NCBI RefSeq assembly: GCF_003545875.1
Contig: NZ_QHCS01000003.1
Span: 247,003-311,002, forward strand
Direction of reading: 5' to 3'
DNA length: 64,000 nucleotides
Origin: Leptospira stimsonii
GTDB lineage: Bacteria; Spirochaetota; Leptospiria; Leptospirales; Leptospiraceae
A program made the translations under genes and the position numbers. This document shows positions 1-13,847 of the stretch, one piece after another (position 1 is the stretch's first letter; each line of letters opens with the position of its first letter). The notes below the pieces were generated by a model. That model did not search any database. It worked only from the letters and a program-made list of their open reading frames with translations, and had not been told where the DNA came from.

Positions 1-200
1 AATGGTGGATCGGCGAAACACGTTTGCGGGATCGAGTGGTCCCTTGGAAAGTCGCGCTCGGAAACGGAGGACAGCTGATCTATGTGATTCCGGATTTGGA
101 TATGGTCGTTGTAACGACAGCGGGCGGGTATGGTTCTCCGAAAATGATTCTTGAAACAGGAATTCTCTTGGATCAGATCATTGACGCCGTAAATCGATGA
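1..200 (+). CDS. C-terminal end of a serine hydrolase (beta-lactamase/class C-like), truncated by the window
   Basis: The reading frame starting at base 3 is open from the window edge to a TGA at 198-200 and gives about 65 residues. The sequence contains GNGGQLIYVIPDLDMVVV followed by TTAGGYG. This is the typical last strand and turn of the beta-lactamase/penicillin-binding-protein-like serine hydrolase family, where a G-x-GGQ turn precedes 'vpdldlVvv.taG'. The catalytic SxxK and YxN motifs would lie upstream, outside the window, so the substrate cannot be judged. It is convergent with crcB. The family assignment rests only on this C-terminal motif. Confidence 0.7.
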   Translation, partial: WWIGETRLRDRVVPWKVALGNGGQLIYVIPDLDMVVVTTAGGYGSPKMILETGILLDQIIDAVNR

Positions 201-432
201 AAAAGTTCTCTCTTAAGAATTCGTATTTGTCGTAGATACGACGTATTCCTGTAAAACGCGCGCGCCCCCACCCAAATCCGGTGGAGGAGGCGGGCCTCGT
301 GGGAAAATTTCGAAAAAAATTTCTTATCACGAAAAGAGATTTTTGACAATACATTTTTACTTTTAGAATCTTAGGAACTCCTACAATTCTATTTCAAAAA
401 AACTTGAAATTGAAGATAGGCTTCGTTCGCAA
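201..432. other. Intergenic region with a GC-rich hairpin and a GGAGTTCC-type motif
   Basis: This gap separates convergent genes. Around 263-300 is a GC-rich block in which CCACC (268-272) can pair with GGTGG (280-284). It resembles the CCACCC...GGGTGG hairpin in the dispersed repeats at 9420, 26761 and 32300. At 371-385 lies TTAGGAACTCCTACA, a copy of the short palindromic motif that recurs in many intergenic regions of this window. A termination role for the hydrolase or crcB is possible but there is no clear T-tract. Confidence 0.4.
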
Positions 433-810
433 TCACTTTACGATCCAAAATCCAGCGAGCGCGAGTCCGATCCCGGCGAAAACGCTTATCGAAATATATG
501 CGAAAAAGAGAATGTAGTTCCCCGTTTTTAACATTTGAAAGCTTTCGAAAGAAAAAGTGGAAAAAGTTGTAAATCCTCCGCAAAAGCCCGATGCAAGAAA
601 GAATCTCCATTCAGGATTCAGATCCGGAAATCTTTCGGAGACCGCGTAAATGATTCCGATCAAAAGGGAGCCTAACAGATTCGCTATCAGAGTTCCCCAG
701 GGAAGTTGGATGCTCCGAATTGTCCCAAACCAATATTGTAAAAGATAGCGTAATAAGCTCCCGAGGGCGCCACCGATTCCGATTAAAACAAGGGTTCTTT
801 CCAAATTCAT
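433..810 (-). CDS. crcB: CrcB/Fluc-family fluoride channel
   Basis: The 125-residue product has the length and four-helix pattern of Fluc/CrcB, a dual-topology dimeric channel in the inner membrane that exports fluoride. Diagnostic motifs are GGALGSLLRY (residues 13-22), the conserved Asn in the second helix (N44, in IANLLGS) and GFCGGFTTFSTF (75-86), which carries the pore phenylalanines. The C-terminal helix is intact. It has only one copy here; some Gram-positives carry two adjacent copies. No fluoride riboswitch was recognised upstream. It ends convergently with the serine hydrolase and lies 13 bp downstream of the unknown membrane gene at 824, so the two may be co-transcribed. Confidence 0.95.
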   Translation of the reverse strand: MNLERTLVLIGIGGALGSLLRYLLQYWFGTIRSIQLPWGTLIANLLGSLLIGIIYAVSERFPDLNPEWRFFLASGFCGGFTTFSTFSFESFQMLKTGNYILFFAYISISVFAGIGLALAGFWIVK

Positions 811-823
811 CGTCCTTAACTTT

Positions 824-1249
824 TTAGGATGAAACGTTAGTCGCCTTTTCTTCCTTTTTTCGCTCCGTAAAATATCGATAAATCTGGTAGATTCCTACTA
901 CTATGGCTACAATCGAATCGTCGACCGGTCCGGGAAGAAGGTTTGGTGCGATCCAGTAGATGAGAATTATGATTACGGGCCAAAAGATCCTAAGCGTTTC
1001 GATCGGTTTCGAGTCTTTGATCGAGAACCAGATTCCGATCAGAAAGGAAAGAATCACGGCAATGAAAATTCCTCCGAAAAGAAGAAGATGTTTTCCTGCA
1101 AGAATCACCCAATCCCCGACGGAGGTCGCTTTTCCGTAATCGTCTTTTAAAAGGAAAATTGTAATTCCAATAGAGGCAAAAAGCGTTACAAAAGGAGTTA
1201 ACATCCCCCAGAGACAGCCGTATTTGATTTTACCGGAAAGAAGTGTCAT
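824..1249 (-). CDS. Small multi-pass membrane protein with a DUF1232-like motif
   Basis: About 141 residues from the ATG at 1249; a TTG nine codons upstream (1276) is also in frame. I prefer the ATG because a purine-rich AAAGAGAAAAAA stretch precedes it directly. There are four hydrophobic segments. Near the C-terminus, the helix-plus-motif WIAPNLLPGPVDDSIVA resembles the 'P.d.iPg.iDD..v' signature of DUF1232/YkvA membrane proteins, whose function is unknown. The tail is charged and ends in TERKKEEKA. It lies between crcB and the 61-codon ORF on the same strand. The exact family is uncertain. Confidence 0.7.
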   Translation of the reverse strand: MTLLSGKIKYGCLWGMLTPFVTLFASIGITIFLLKDDYGKATSVGDWVILAGKHLLLFGGIFIAVILSFLIGIWFSIKDSKPIETLRIFWPVIIILIYWIAPNLLPGPVDDSIVAIVVGIYQIYRYFTERKKEEKATNVSS

Positions 1250-1272
1250 TTTTTTCTCTTTGTTTTGAATTC

Positions 1273-1458
1273 TCAATCACAGCAAGAATCGATAAGCGCC
1301 GATTCTAAACCGAATTTTAATTTTTCATAAACTTTCTCTTTCGGCATAGAATGGAATAGGTTTTCCATTTTGTCCAGTAGAAGACTTTGATTCTTTTCCT
1401 GTGGCCATGTTTTGAGTGCCTTTTCTCGTTCTAAGAATTTTGTGGGATTAATATTCAT
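1273..1458 (-). CDS. Small hypothetical protein (61 aa)
   Basis: A 61-codon ORF starting with ATG and ending 23 bp before the preferred start of the downstream membrane gene. The product is hydrophilic, helical and charged, and ends SALIDSCCD with a vicinal Cys pair. I do not recognise a family. Its stop TGA overlaps the alternative TTG start of the next gene, an arrangement typical of translational coupling. That supports a real operon but does not prove it. No convincing Shine-Dalgarno sequence precedes the ATG. Confidence 0.4.
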   Translation of the reverse strand: MNINPTKFLEREKALKTWPQEKNQSLLLDKMENLFHSMPKEKVYEKLKFGLESALIDSCCD

Positions 1459-1660
1459 TTTTGGATTAGGCAGGTGTCTACTTTTATAGGTGTGGCTCTT
1501 CTTTCTTCTAAAACTGGGGATTTTTTAATCGATATTATATTTTATTAATCTGTATTCAATTATTATAATATTTCAATTCCGAGATTCGTGAGGTTTTCTC
1601 TGAACTGAATATCGCTTTGTAAAAATGTAAGCGACCGCTCACTTTGTTCGCTGAACACAA

Positions 1661-1688
1661 TGTCGCACTCCCTATGGGTCGTGCGACA
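1661..1688. repeat. Perfect 8-bp inverted repeat in a repetitive intergenic block
   Basis: TGTCGCAC (1661-1668) and GTGCGACA (1681-1688) are perfect inverted repeats. The 12-bp loop contains TCCCTATGGGTC, close to the CTCCCTATGAGTCG core of the dispersed repeat at 9420, 26761 and 32300. The whole gap 1459-1805 is GC-rich, has no convincing gene, and reads as intergenic repeat DNA. Confidence 0.5.
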
Positions 1689-1765
1689 GGGATGTGGAGC
1701 GCGCGACGCGGTCGTTTCCGTAGGAAAGGACCGAAGGCGTCAGCCGAAGCGCGAAACAAGCCCGG

Positions 1766-1790
1766 TCCTTCCGGCTGTAAGTCGGAAGGA
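1766..1790 (-). terminator. Hairpin downstream of prfB
   Basis: TCCTTCCG and CGGAAGGA form a perfect 8-bp stem around a 9-base loop, just past the prfB stop. A second overlapping stem pairs AAGGACCG (1726-1733) with CGGTCCTT (1763-1770), so two alternative structures are possible. No run of U follows, so this is at best an atypical terminator or part of the neighbouring repeat. Confidence 0.35.
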
Positions 1791-1805
1791 GTCGCCCAGA
1801 TTTTC

Positions 1806-2909
<1,104 letters not shown>

Positions 2910-2962
2910 ATTTCTTGCTTTTTAATCGATTTGATGATTTCAAACGTTAGACGCGTTTGAGT

Positions 2963-3808
<846 letters not shown>

Positions 3809-3812
3809 AGGT

Positions 3813-5082
3813 TTAAAGGGCTCTGTGTCCGATGTCTTTTCTATAAAACGTTTTGGGAGCCTGGATATTTTCCAGGAAGGAATAAGCTTGAGATACCGAA
3901 CTCTTTAGATCGGATCCATAGGCTACTACTCCGAGAATTCTTCCCCCGGATGAAAAAACTTTTCCATCTTTTTTTAGAGTTCCCGCATGAAAAAGATAAG
4001 TGTTTTGACCAAGAGTTTCCGGTAGATTTAAGGGAATATTTTTTTCGTAAGAATCAGGATAACCTTTTGCGGCGAGTACTACTACAGTAGCGGCTCCTTT
4101 TTTTACCGAAGCTTGGATTCCTTGAATTTTACCTGTGGAAGCCGTATAAAGAAGTTCTAATAGATCTCCATCCAACATCGCGAGAACGCATTGTGTTTCG
4201 GGGTCTCCGAATCTACAGTTGAACTCTACGACACGAGGTTCTCCATCGGGAGATATCATAAGTCCCGCATAAAGAAGTCCTCGATATGGATGTCCTTTTT
4301 TACGAAAGACTTCAAACATTCTATCAAAGACTCTTTCTTTCACTTTTTCTAATATAGAATCGGTTACGACCGGAGCCGGGCAATAGGCTCCCATGCCGCC
4401 CGTATTCGGTCCTTGATCTCCGTCATAGGCTCTTTTGTGATCCTGCGCGGCGGGTAATAAAAAGTAAGAATCTCCGTCTGACACCGCAAAGATGGACGCT
4501 TCTTGCCCGTCCATAAACTCTTCGATCACGACTTGGTTTCCGCTTTCTCCGAATTTTTTCTCTTGAAAGATTTCCTTGAGAGCGTTGATCGCCATTTTCT
4601 TCGTTGTCGCGACTGTAACACCTTTGCCGGCGGCGAGCCCGTCCGCTTTGATTACGATCGGAATCTTCTTAGTTTCCAGATAGTTTAGGGAACTATAATA
4701 TTCAGTAAATGTTGCATACTCCGCCGTAGGAACCTTTGCTTCCATCATTAAGGATTTTGCGAAGTCTTTCGAACCTTCGACCTGTGCGCAGTAAGAATCC
4801 GGTCCGAAGGTAGGAATTTTAAGCTCCGCAGTCCAGTCCGCAAAGCCGGCTACGAGAGGATCTTCCGGTCCTACTACGATAAAATCGAAAGGATTTTGTT
4901 TTAAGAATGACTGGACCGATTCTTTCGATAAAACGTTAAACGAATTCGGAGGGAGAATCTCTTGATCAGAGAATCCGCCGTTTCCGGGAAATACCTTCAA
5001 TTCGCTTAACAAAGGCGATTTACGGAGATGGAAGGCGATCGCGCTTTCTCTTCCACCCGAGCCGATCAGAAGAACTTTCAAC

Positions 5083-5093
<11 letters not shown>
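3813..5093 (-). CDS. purD: Phosphoribosylamine-glycine ligase (GAR synthetase)
   Basis: A 426-residue ATP-grasp enzyme catalysing step 2 of purine synthesis: phosphoribosylamine, glycine and ATP give glycinamide ribonucleotide. The N-terminal LLIGSGGRESAIAFHLRKS segment is the family signature. The central ATP-grasp domain contains IKADGLAAGKGVTV, and NCRFGDPETQ near residue 295 supplies metal and ATP ligands. The length is normal for a stand-alone PurD. Its start overlaps the end of valS by 11 bp, and the unknown gene follows after 4 bp, so translational coupling is likely. Confidence 0.96.
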
Positions 5094-7731
<2,638 letters not shown>

Positions 7732-7820
7732 GGCCGTAAAAAACAGGTTTTCCTGCATTTTCCCGGGGTCAAGAGGATTCAAACGGAACCGTCTTTTAGA
7801 GCGGAAAAATTGATTCGATC

Positions 7821-8252
7821 TTACTTTTTACGATAAGCGGATTTTGTCTCAAAGAGCTTTTTCGAAATAGATTTTCTTCGGGACTCCGCCTTCTCATTCG
7901 GAATTCTTAACTTTGTCTTGGGCTTTAGAACGGAACGAATGGAAGTTTGAATCGCTTTGATAGGGAATGAATCCTTGTCTCGAACGTTGAGACAAGTTTT
8001 ACCAAAAAGAAGGCTTGGAAATTTCTTTTTGAGTTCGTTTAGAGAATCCGGACGGCAGAGATAGATCGAGATGTGGTTTTTTTGAGAAGCGAAAGAGATC
8101 CAATTCTCATCCAATTGGTAGGTGGGCATTTTGTATTTCATCGATTCTCGAACACCGGGAAAGGTATCGATGAGCCAAGTACGAAGAGAAAGAAGTCTTT
8201 CTTTTCGTATCGACGTTTGAGAATCGATATATTGATGAATTTCCGAAGACAT
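7821..8252 (-). CDS. DUF1801-family protein (YdhG-like)
   Basis: About 143 residues from the ATG at 8252; an in-frame start 13 codons upstream would add a hydrophobic leader that the family lacks. The segment IDTFPGVRESMKYKMPTY followed by ISFASQKNHISIYLC matches the DUF1801 fold, in which a small alpha/beta domain binds an unknown ligand. Some members are described as frataxin-like iron-handling proteins, but nothing here proves that. The C-terminal tail is Lys/Arg-rich. It lies between the TetR gene and valS on the same strand and could belong to either transcript. Confidence 0.75.
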   Translation of the reverse strand: MSSEIHQYIDSQTSIRKERLLSLRTWLIDTFPGVRESMKYKMPTYQLDENWISFASQKNHISIYLCRPDSLNELKKKFPSLLFGKTCLNVRDKDSFPIKAIQTSIRSVLKPKTKLRIPNEKAESRRKSISKKLFETKSAYRKK

Positions 8253-8320
8253 AATAAATGTAGGAATCGGAATAAATGAAAAAAGATGCATGTTCGTATT
8301 CGGTCGAAAATAGAATCAGA

Positions 8321-9112
8321 CTATTCGGCCTTTCCTCCTTTCAGGCTTGAAAACTGGAGAGGTTTTTGTTTCGCATTGTCTTTTGTTTGATTTTGTTTTT
8401 CGAATTCTTTTGAGAACTTGCGTAAGTTTTCAGCGGAGGCTATTACTTCCTCCTTAGGGAACGGAAATGCGGACGGATTTTTAATCCCGAGGATCATAGA
8501 ATAGAGGTCGTGAGAATATTGTCCGTTTTCATAGATAAGATCCGGTGAAATATCGTTGAAGCCCAACATATAGAGCGCGAATTTTTCGTTCTGAACGTTT
8601 TCGATCGAAAGAATGGATTCAGCCAAAAATTCAGCCGGCATCGTATTGGAAAAGGATCCGTCTTTTTGTCCCTCTTTGACGAGTTCGGTAAAAAAGGCGA
8701 GATCTCGTTTGATCATCTCCTTTTCAAGTTTTGACTTGAGGGAAATGTTTTCGGGAAGATAGATCGCTTTTAGAAAGAAGAAAACCATTTCCGGATTCTT
8801 TTTCACCCAGTCGAATTGGAGTTCGTGTATTATTTTAAGTTTATCTAATGTGTTTTTAGGATTTCTGGATTCCACTTCGGAGAGAAGACCCGAAGTGATT
8901 TCATCCGAGAGAGTGGTCGTCAATTCAATGAGGAGTTCTTCCTTGGAATTGAAATGATGATAGAATGTCCCTTTGGCGATACCGAGCTCGTCGATGATAT
9001 CGTTGACCGATGTCGAATCATAACCTTTGGAAAAGAAGAATTTTCGAGCACATTGTAGGATGTCCTCTTTTCGTTCCTTGCCTTTCTGTTTGTTCTGATT
9101 CGCTTTTTCCAT
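8321..9112 (-). CDS. TetR/AcrR-family transcriptional regulator
   Basis: A 263-residue regulator with an N-terminal TetR DNA-binding domain: KGYDSTSVNDIIDELGIAK followed by GTFYHHFNSKEELL is the classic helix-turn-helix and the following helix. The rest is a helical ligand-binding domain without a recognised ligand signature. The C-terminal tail (after about residue 235) is polar and probably disordered. A perfect 15-bp palindrome (9119-9133) sits 6 bp before the start codon, which suggests autorepression. No obvious divergent target gene lies upstream; the next gene is 477 bp away on the same strand, so targets may be elsewhere. Confidence 0.92.
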   Translation of the reverse strand: MEKANQNKQKGKERKEDILQCARKFFFSKGYDSTSVNDIIDELGIAKGTFYHHFNSKEELLIELTTTLSDEITSGLLSEVESRNPKNTLDKLKIIHELQFDWVKKNPEMVFFFLKAIYLPENISLKSKLEKEMIKRDLAFFTELVKEGQKDGSFSNTMPAEFLAESILSIENVQNEKFALYMLGFNDISPDLIYENGQYSHDLYSMILGIKNPSAFPFPKEEVIASAENLRKFSKEFEKQNQTKDNAKQKPLQFSSLKGGKAE

Positions 9113-9118
9113 AAAACC

Positions 9119-9133
9119 GACCGACCGTCGGTC
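9119..9133. promoter_or_regulatory. Likely TetR operator
   Basis: GACCGACCGTCGGTC is a perfect palindrome of 7-bp arms around one central base. It lies 6 bp upstream of the regulator's start codon, overlapping the ribosome-binding region. On the minus strand a TTGACC box (9164-9159) and an A/T-rich stretch (9141-9134) lie upstream and may be the promoter. Binding here would block transcription or initiation of the gene at 8321-9112. Confidence 0.7.
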
Positions 9134-9419
9134 TATTTTTTGAAAGTCTGAGCCCTCCGGTCAATCAGAAATCCTCAGAGAATGCGGGAACTCCACGATT
9201 TTCTACGATTTATCGAGTGATTTCCAGTCCGAAATCGAAAGTTTTCCCTTTCCAAAGCCTTCGGATCGAGTTTTTGCTACGGAATTTTTGTCTGTGAACG
9301 TGGGGCTTGTTTTGAGAGAGGAGCTCATCGTAGGAGAGAAGTTTGTAGGAGTTCCCACAAATACGGGAGGGGTTTTGTCCTTGCAAAAAGTTTGTTCTTG
9401 TGGTAAAGCAAAACCTCCG

Positions 9420-9513
9420 GAGTTTTCCCGCCACCGAAACTCAATGATTCGCACCCTATGAGTCGCTCATCAACCCCTTCACCCAAGATCAGGGCGGGGA
9501 CCGCGACTTTTAC
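9420..9513 (+). repeat. Dispersed intergenic repeat, copy 1
   Basis: This 94-bp core is nearly the same as 26761-26854 and 32300-32393, in the same orientation. Shared blocks include CCACCGAAACTCAATGATTC, CCTATGAGTCGCTCATCAAC and ACCCAAGATCAGGG. Similarity continues about 30 bp on both sides (a G-T-GGTAAAG-like block before, TGTCG...TTCCGA after). The gap 9134-9589 otherwise holds a TGTAGGAGTTCCCACA motif (9344-9359) and no supported gene; the ORFs here only read through the repeat. Confidence 0.85.
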
Positions 9514-9589
9514 GGAGGAGTTGTCGTTGTTCCGACCGATTTTTTCGAAATTCAATCTTTCTCTTACAGGAAGAATGAATTTTTCGATC

Positions 9590-11167
9590 TTATGAGAGTA
9601 AGAATTTTTTGATTTCGCTTAACAAAATTGAATAACCATTTCCTGAAACCGGCTTCGTACTTTGTTTCAGTTCTATTTTTTTTCCGAAATCGGAAGAACC
9701 CAATTCTCCGGCAAAAGGAATTTTATATTCTTCTTCGCTTAACAACGAGAGCTCTGAATGGATCGGACCGATGGAAAAGCTCGCCACCTTCTTATCGAAA
9801 AAGACAGCTTCGAATAGGGATTGTCCGAAATAACCGATAAAGGCTCCCGATTCCGCCAAAAGATTTTGAAATTGGAACGAAGAGATTCTGTAAAAGTTCT
9901 CGATCGAATCCAAAGACGAACTATCTCCTCCGATTCTTATAACTTTGGAAAAGCCTTCCTTTTTTCGAATCGTTTCCAAAAAGGAATCCAAAGAAAAAGT
10001 GAATCGGCTCTCCAAATTTCCCGCATAACAAAGCAGGTATGAACCGTCTTTTTTTTCCAGAGAATGAAGTCTAGGAGAGATTAGAATTCTGTCGAGGGAA
10101 AACTTATCTCTGATCTCAGGATGAGGAAGAATATCATAATGAGCGTATTTATTTCTTTCATTACCGAAATGATCCAAAAGAAATATTTTTGTTTTAGAAT
10201 ATTCCGGAATTAGAATGTCTCTCGAATCGACGATTAGAAGATCGTATTCTCCGTCTTTCGGGAGTTCGTTCCTCCAAACCATGGAAAAACCTTCCGAAGA
10301 TAGAAGCGAAAAAAGGATACGAGAACGTTCAAAATGGCCGCTCCCGAAAAAAGTCGGATCTCCGGCCAAGATTCCGATCGTTTTTTTAGAAGAATTTTGA
10401 ACTTTCGGGATATCAAATCGAACTTGTTCCACCTCGCGGTTTCCTTCGAAAATTTTCGGTGAATCCTGAAACAAACGGATGACTTCTTTGGCTCCGAAAA
10501 AAGGAGTTCGACTTTCGAGAGCCTGAAAGACTTGGGAGGTCGTCTCAAAATCTTTGGTTTCGTCGATCGTAAGTCTGAGGTCGGGAAGAGCCTTTTGTTC
10601 TTCTTCGCTTAACAAAGGAGCGAGTTTAAGAATTCGAAAACGATCCGGATTCTCCTTGATATGAAGGCTTACGTGTTCTTTATGTCGTTCTTCCAAAATT
10701 TCCGGATTCCACGCGAGGGCTTCTCTTGTGAAAATTTCTCCTCCCATTCCTAAAGGAAGATTCACTACGTGAGCGAGATCCGGTTTCGAATATTGAAAGG
10801 TTTGTATGAGTTGATCCAGATGAAGCGTGTCGTAAAACGGATTGTCTCCGGTCAAACGCAGGATCCATTCCGCCTGAACGGTATTTGCGGCGTTTAGATA
10901 TCGTTCTCTTACGTTCAAAAGACTTCCCGTAAGAAAGTTATAGTTTCTTTCCGTCAAAAAATTTCGAAGTGGATCGTCATTCTCCGGGATCAGATAGTAG
11001 ATTTGTTCTTCGGGAAGAAGGGTTTGAATTCGTTCTTGGATTCTATCGAGAAGACTTTTCCCCGAGCCGAACGGAAATTCTTTTAATACCTTTCCCGGAA
11101 GTCTGGTAGAATCGGTTCTTGCTTGGATAAAAGCGAAAATCTTAGGCGTTGAAAGTATACCACTCAT
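9590..11167 (-). CDS. SpsF-like cytidylyltransferase fused to a PseG-like domain
   Basis: About 525 residues. The N-terminal half (to about 230) begins FAFIQARTDSTRLPGKVL, the nucleotide-binding start of SpsF/NeuA-type sugar cytidylyltransferases, and continues with LRLTGDNPF, a metal/nucleotide motif. The second half contains GILAGDPTFFGSGHFERSRI, resembling the GxGHxxR loop of PseG, the UDP-sugar hydrolase of pseudaminic acid synthesis. I infer a role in making or activating a nonulosonic-acid-like surface sugar. The ATG at 11165-11167 overlaps the upstream radical SAM gene by 26 bp (a GTG precedes it by one codon), so the two are likely translationally coupled. Confidence 0.8.
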   Translation of the reverse strand: MSGILSTPKIFAFIQARTDSTRLPGKVLKEFPFGSGKSLLDRIQERIQTLLPEEQIYYLIPENDDPLRNFLTERNYNFLTGSLLNVRERYLNAANTVQAEWILRLTGDNPFYDTLHLDQLIQTFQYSKPDLAHVVNLPLGMGGEIFTREALAWNPEILEERHKEHVSLHIKENPDRFRILKLAPLLSEEEQKALPDLRLTIDETKDFETTSQVFQALESRTPFFGAKEVIRLFQDSPKIFEGNREVEQVRFDIPKVQNSSKKTIGILAGDPTFFGSGHFERSRILFSLLSSEGFSMVWRNELPKDGEYDLLIVDSRDILIPEYSKTKIFLLDHFGNERNKYAHYDILPHPEIRDKFSLDRILISPRLHSLEKKDGSYLLCYAGNLESRFTFSLDSFLETIRKKEGFSKVIRIGGDSSSLDSIENFYRISSFQFQNLLAESGAFIGYFGQSLFEAVFFDKKVASFSIGPIHSELSLLSEEEYKIPFAGELGSSDFGKKIELKQSTKPVSGNGYSILLSEIKKFLLS

Positions 11168-12680
11168 CACATGTAAGGCAAGGTGCGTTCGTCGCTTCGT
11201 GTTTTCCGTTTAACGAGTTCTGAAACGAGGGCAGACCTTTTTGCCAGATGTCTATTAAGTTTTCTTTATGCAGATTACCCAATTCTTTTCCGGGCGTCTG
11301 TTTACAAATCGAAACCGTTCCATTTGCATTTACGAATAAGTCCCGATTGAGATGCCAGCAAAATTCTCTTTGGATCGGAGTCAGATCCGTAACTCTTTTC
11401 TCCGGCATTAAACCCGCGTAACGATTGTATTTTTGAAGAATGACTCCGTAACCTTGTTTTTCGGTTTCATCGACCCAGGTTTCGACCTCATCTTCCGCTT
11501 CTTCGATTTTTAAAAATTGAAGGTGAATTCTATTCTTCGGAACGACCTTTTCGAGCTTTTCCAAGTTGGAAAGAATTTTCCCCAACTCTTTTTTGCCGTA
11601 GAGTTTCTCGTATCTTTCGGGATTTCGGGTGGTAAGATTTATGATCCAAGTGATCTTTTCCTTTTCAACGTTTGAAAGTTTTGCCAAGGATTCCAAAATC
11701 GGATCCATATCGGAATAAAGGGCCGTTTCAATCATCAGCTCCTGTAAAAGAGGATACGAAATCGTTTTTCCGATCAAGTCTACAAAATGAGGATGTAAAA
11801 GAGGTTCTCCCATTCCTCCGAAACAAACGGTGTATTCGTTTGAAAAAGAAGATTCCAGTTGTTTGAAAAGATTCTCCAAAAAATCGGAAGCGAGAAAGTT
11901 ACCGTCTTGATCGTTTGCACTAAATTGTCTGGGACAAAACGTACAACTTAAATCGCAACCTCTATAGACCTCGAGTTCCAAATAAGAAGGACCGTTTCTA
12001 AAAACCTCGGGATGTTTCGTGATCCACGGAAGAATTTCTTGATAAGACCAATTCTCCTTTGTCTTAAGAAAACCCCTTACTAAGTTCAAGGACCTTCTCG
12101 TCCTTAAAGAAAAATCGAGTCGATATTGTCTGAGATCGGGCGCGTGATAAAAAATCTCCACATCGTAGTGATTGATGTTTTTGAGGAGGTATTCCTGCGC
12201 GGAAGTTTTGATCGTTTCAGGAAGGCTATTCGTAAATTCTCTTGTTACGATCGTAGGAACGATTCCTGGCGGTAAGTTTTCGCTATAGGAATATTGTGAA
12301 AGATAACGATCGTGCCTTTCATACAATTCTTTGCTTAGGGCTTCGTCCAAAATGGGGAATAGTCCGGAGAAATAAAAGAAAGATGCGTCGTCCCAGTCCG
12401 GATCGCCGGTTCTGGAAGCGGGAAGTTTTTCCGCCACTTTTTTTAAGAAAACATCTTCCTGGTTATTTTCTAAAATATGAATATTCAGAAAACTGAATTC
12501 TTTTTCTGATTTTTCAAGAGGCCAAGAGTTCAGAAAAACTTCGGAATCGGGAAGGATTTTGGAAAGCGAGAGAAGGGAAAGTCCTATGAGTTTTTCCCTT
12601 TCGACCGATGAGATGGATTTGAGAAGCGAAACCGTGTCGGAGTTTAAGAAAACGGCGGAATGAGAAATCGGAAATTTCAT
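11142..12680 (-). CDS. Spiro-SPASM radical SAM protein
   Basis: A 512-residue radical SAM enzyme. The cluster-binding CDLSCTFC motif lies near residues 245-252, preceded by an unusually long N-terminal region with no recognised domain. A C-terminal SPASM-type set of cysteines follows: CWHLNRDLFVN, SICKQTPG and CLTCDEW near the end. SPASM proteins bind auxiliary Fe-S clusters and often modify peptides or proteins. This architecture matches the spirochaete-restricted family named spiro-SPASM, whose substrate is unknown. It sits between a SurA-like foldase and the cytidylyltransferase-PseG fusion, so a link to surface sugars or exported proteins is an inference from context. Confidence 0.85.
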   Translation of the reverse strand: MKFPISHSAVFLNSDTVSLLKSISSVEREKLIGLSLLSLSKILPDSEVFLNSWPLEKSEKEFSFLNIHILENNQEDVFLKKVAEKLPASRTGDPDWDDASFFYFSGLFPILDEALSKELYERHDRYLSQYSYSENLPPGIVPTIVTREFTNSLPETIKTSAQEYLLKNINHYDVEIFYHAPDLRQYRLDFSLRTRRSLNLVRGFLKTKENWSYQEILPWITKHPEVFRNGPSYLELEVYRGCDLSCTFCPRQFSANDQDGNFLASDFLENLFKQLESSFSNEYTVCFGGMGEPLLHPHFVDLIGKTISYPLLQELMIETALYSDMDPILESLAKLSNVEKEKITWIINLTTRNPERYEKLYGKKELGKILSNLEKLEKVVPKNRIHLQFLKIEEAEDEVETWVDETEKQGYGVILQKYNRYAGLMPEKRVTDLTPIQREFCWHLNRDLFVNANGTVSICKQTPGKELGNLHKENLIDIWQKGLPSFQNSLNGKHEATNAPCLTCDEWYTFNA

Positions 12681-12729
12681 GACTCAGTTTGAATATCGGC
12701 GCAGGTTTAGAATTTCGAAAGACTCAATT

Positions 12730-13764
<1,035 letters not shown>

Positions 13765-13847
13765 CCACGGTTCTCCAAGGGTAAGAATGCCTTTGATCTG
13801 TAAGATCCTCAGTTCTTTCCCTTGGTTCAACCGTTTTTCTAAGGCTT

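Noticed and set aside
1556..1759. Minus-strand ORF of 67 codons
   Set aside because: It lies wholly within GC-rich intergenic repeat DNA with hairpins; no ribosome site and no motif.
9203..9555. Three overlapping minus-strand ORFs of 74-83 codons
   Set aside because: They read through dispersed repeat copy 1. Similar peptides (GVDERLIG..SLSFGGGKT) appear at the other two copies only because the DNA repeats; the ORF ends and starts differ between copies.
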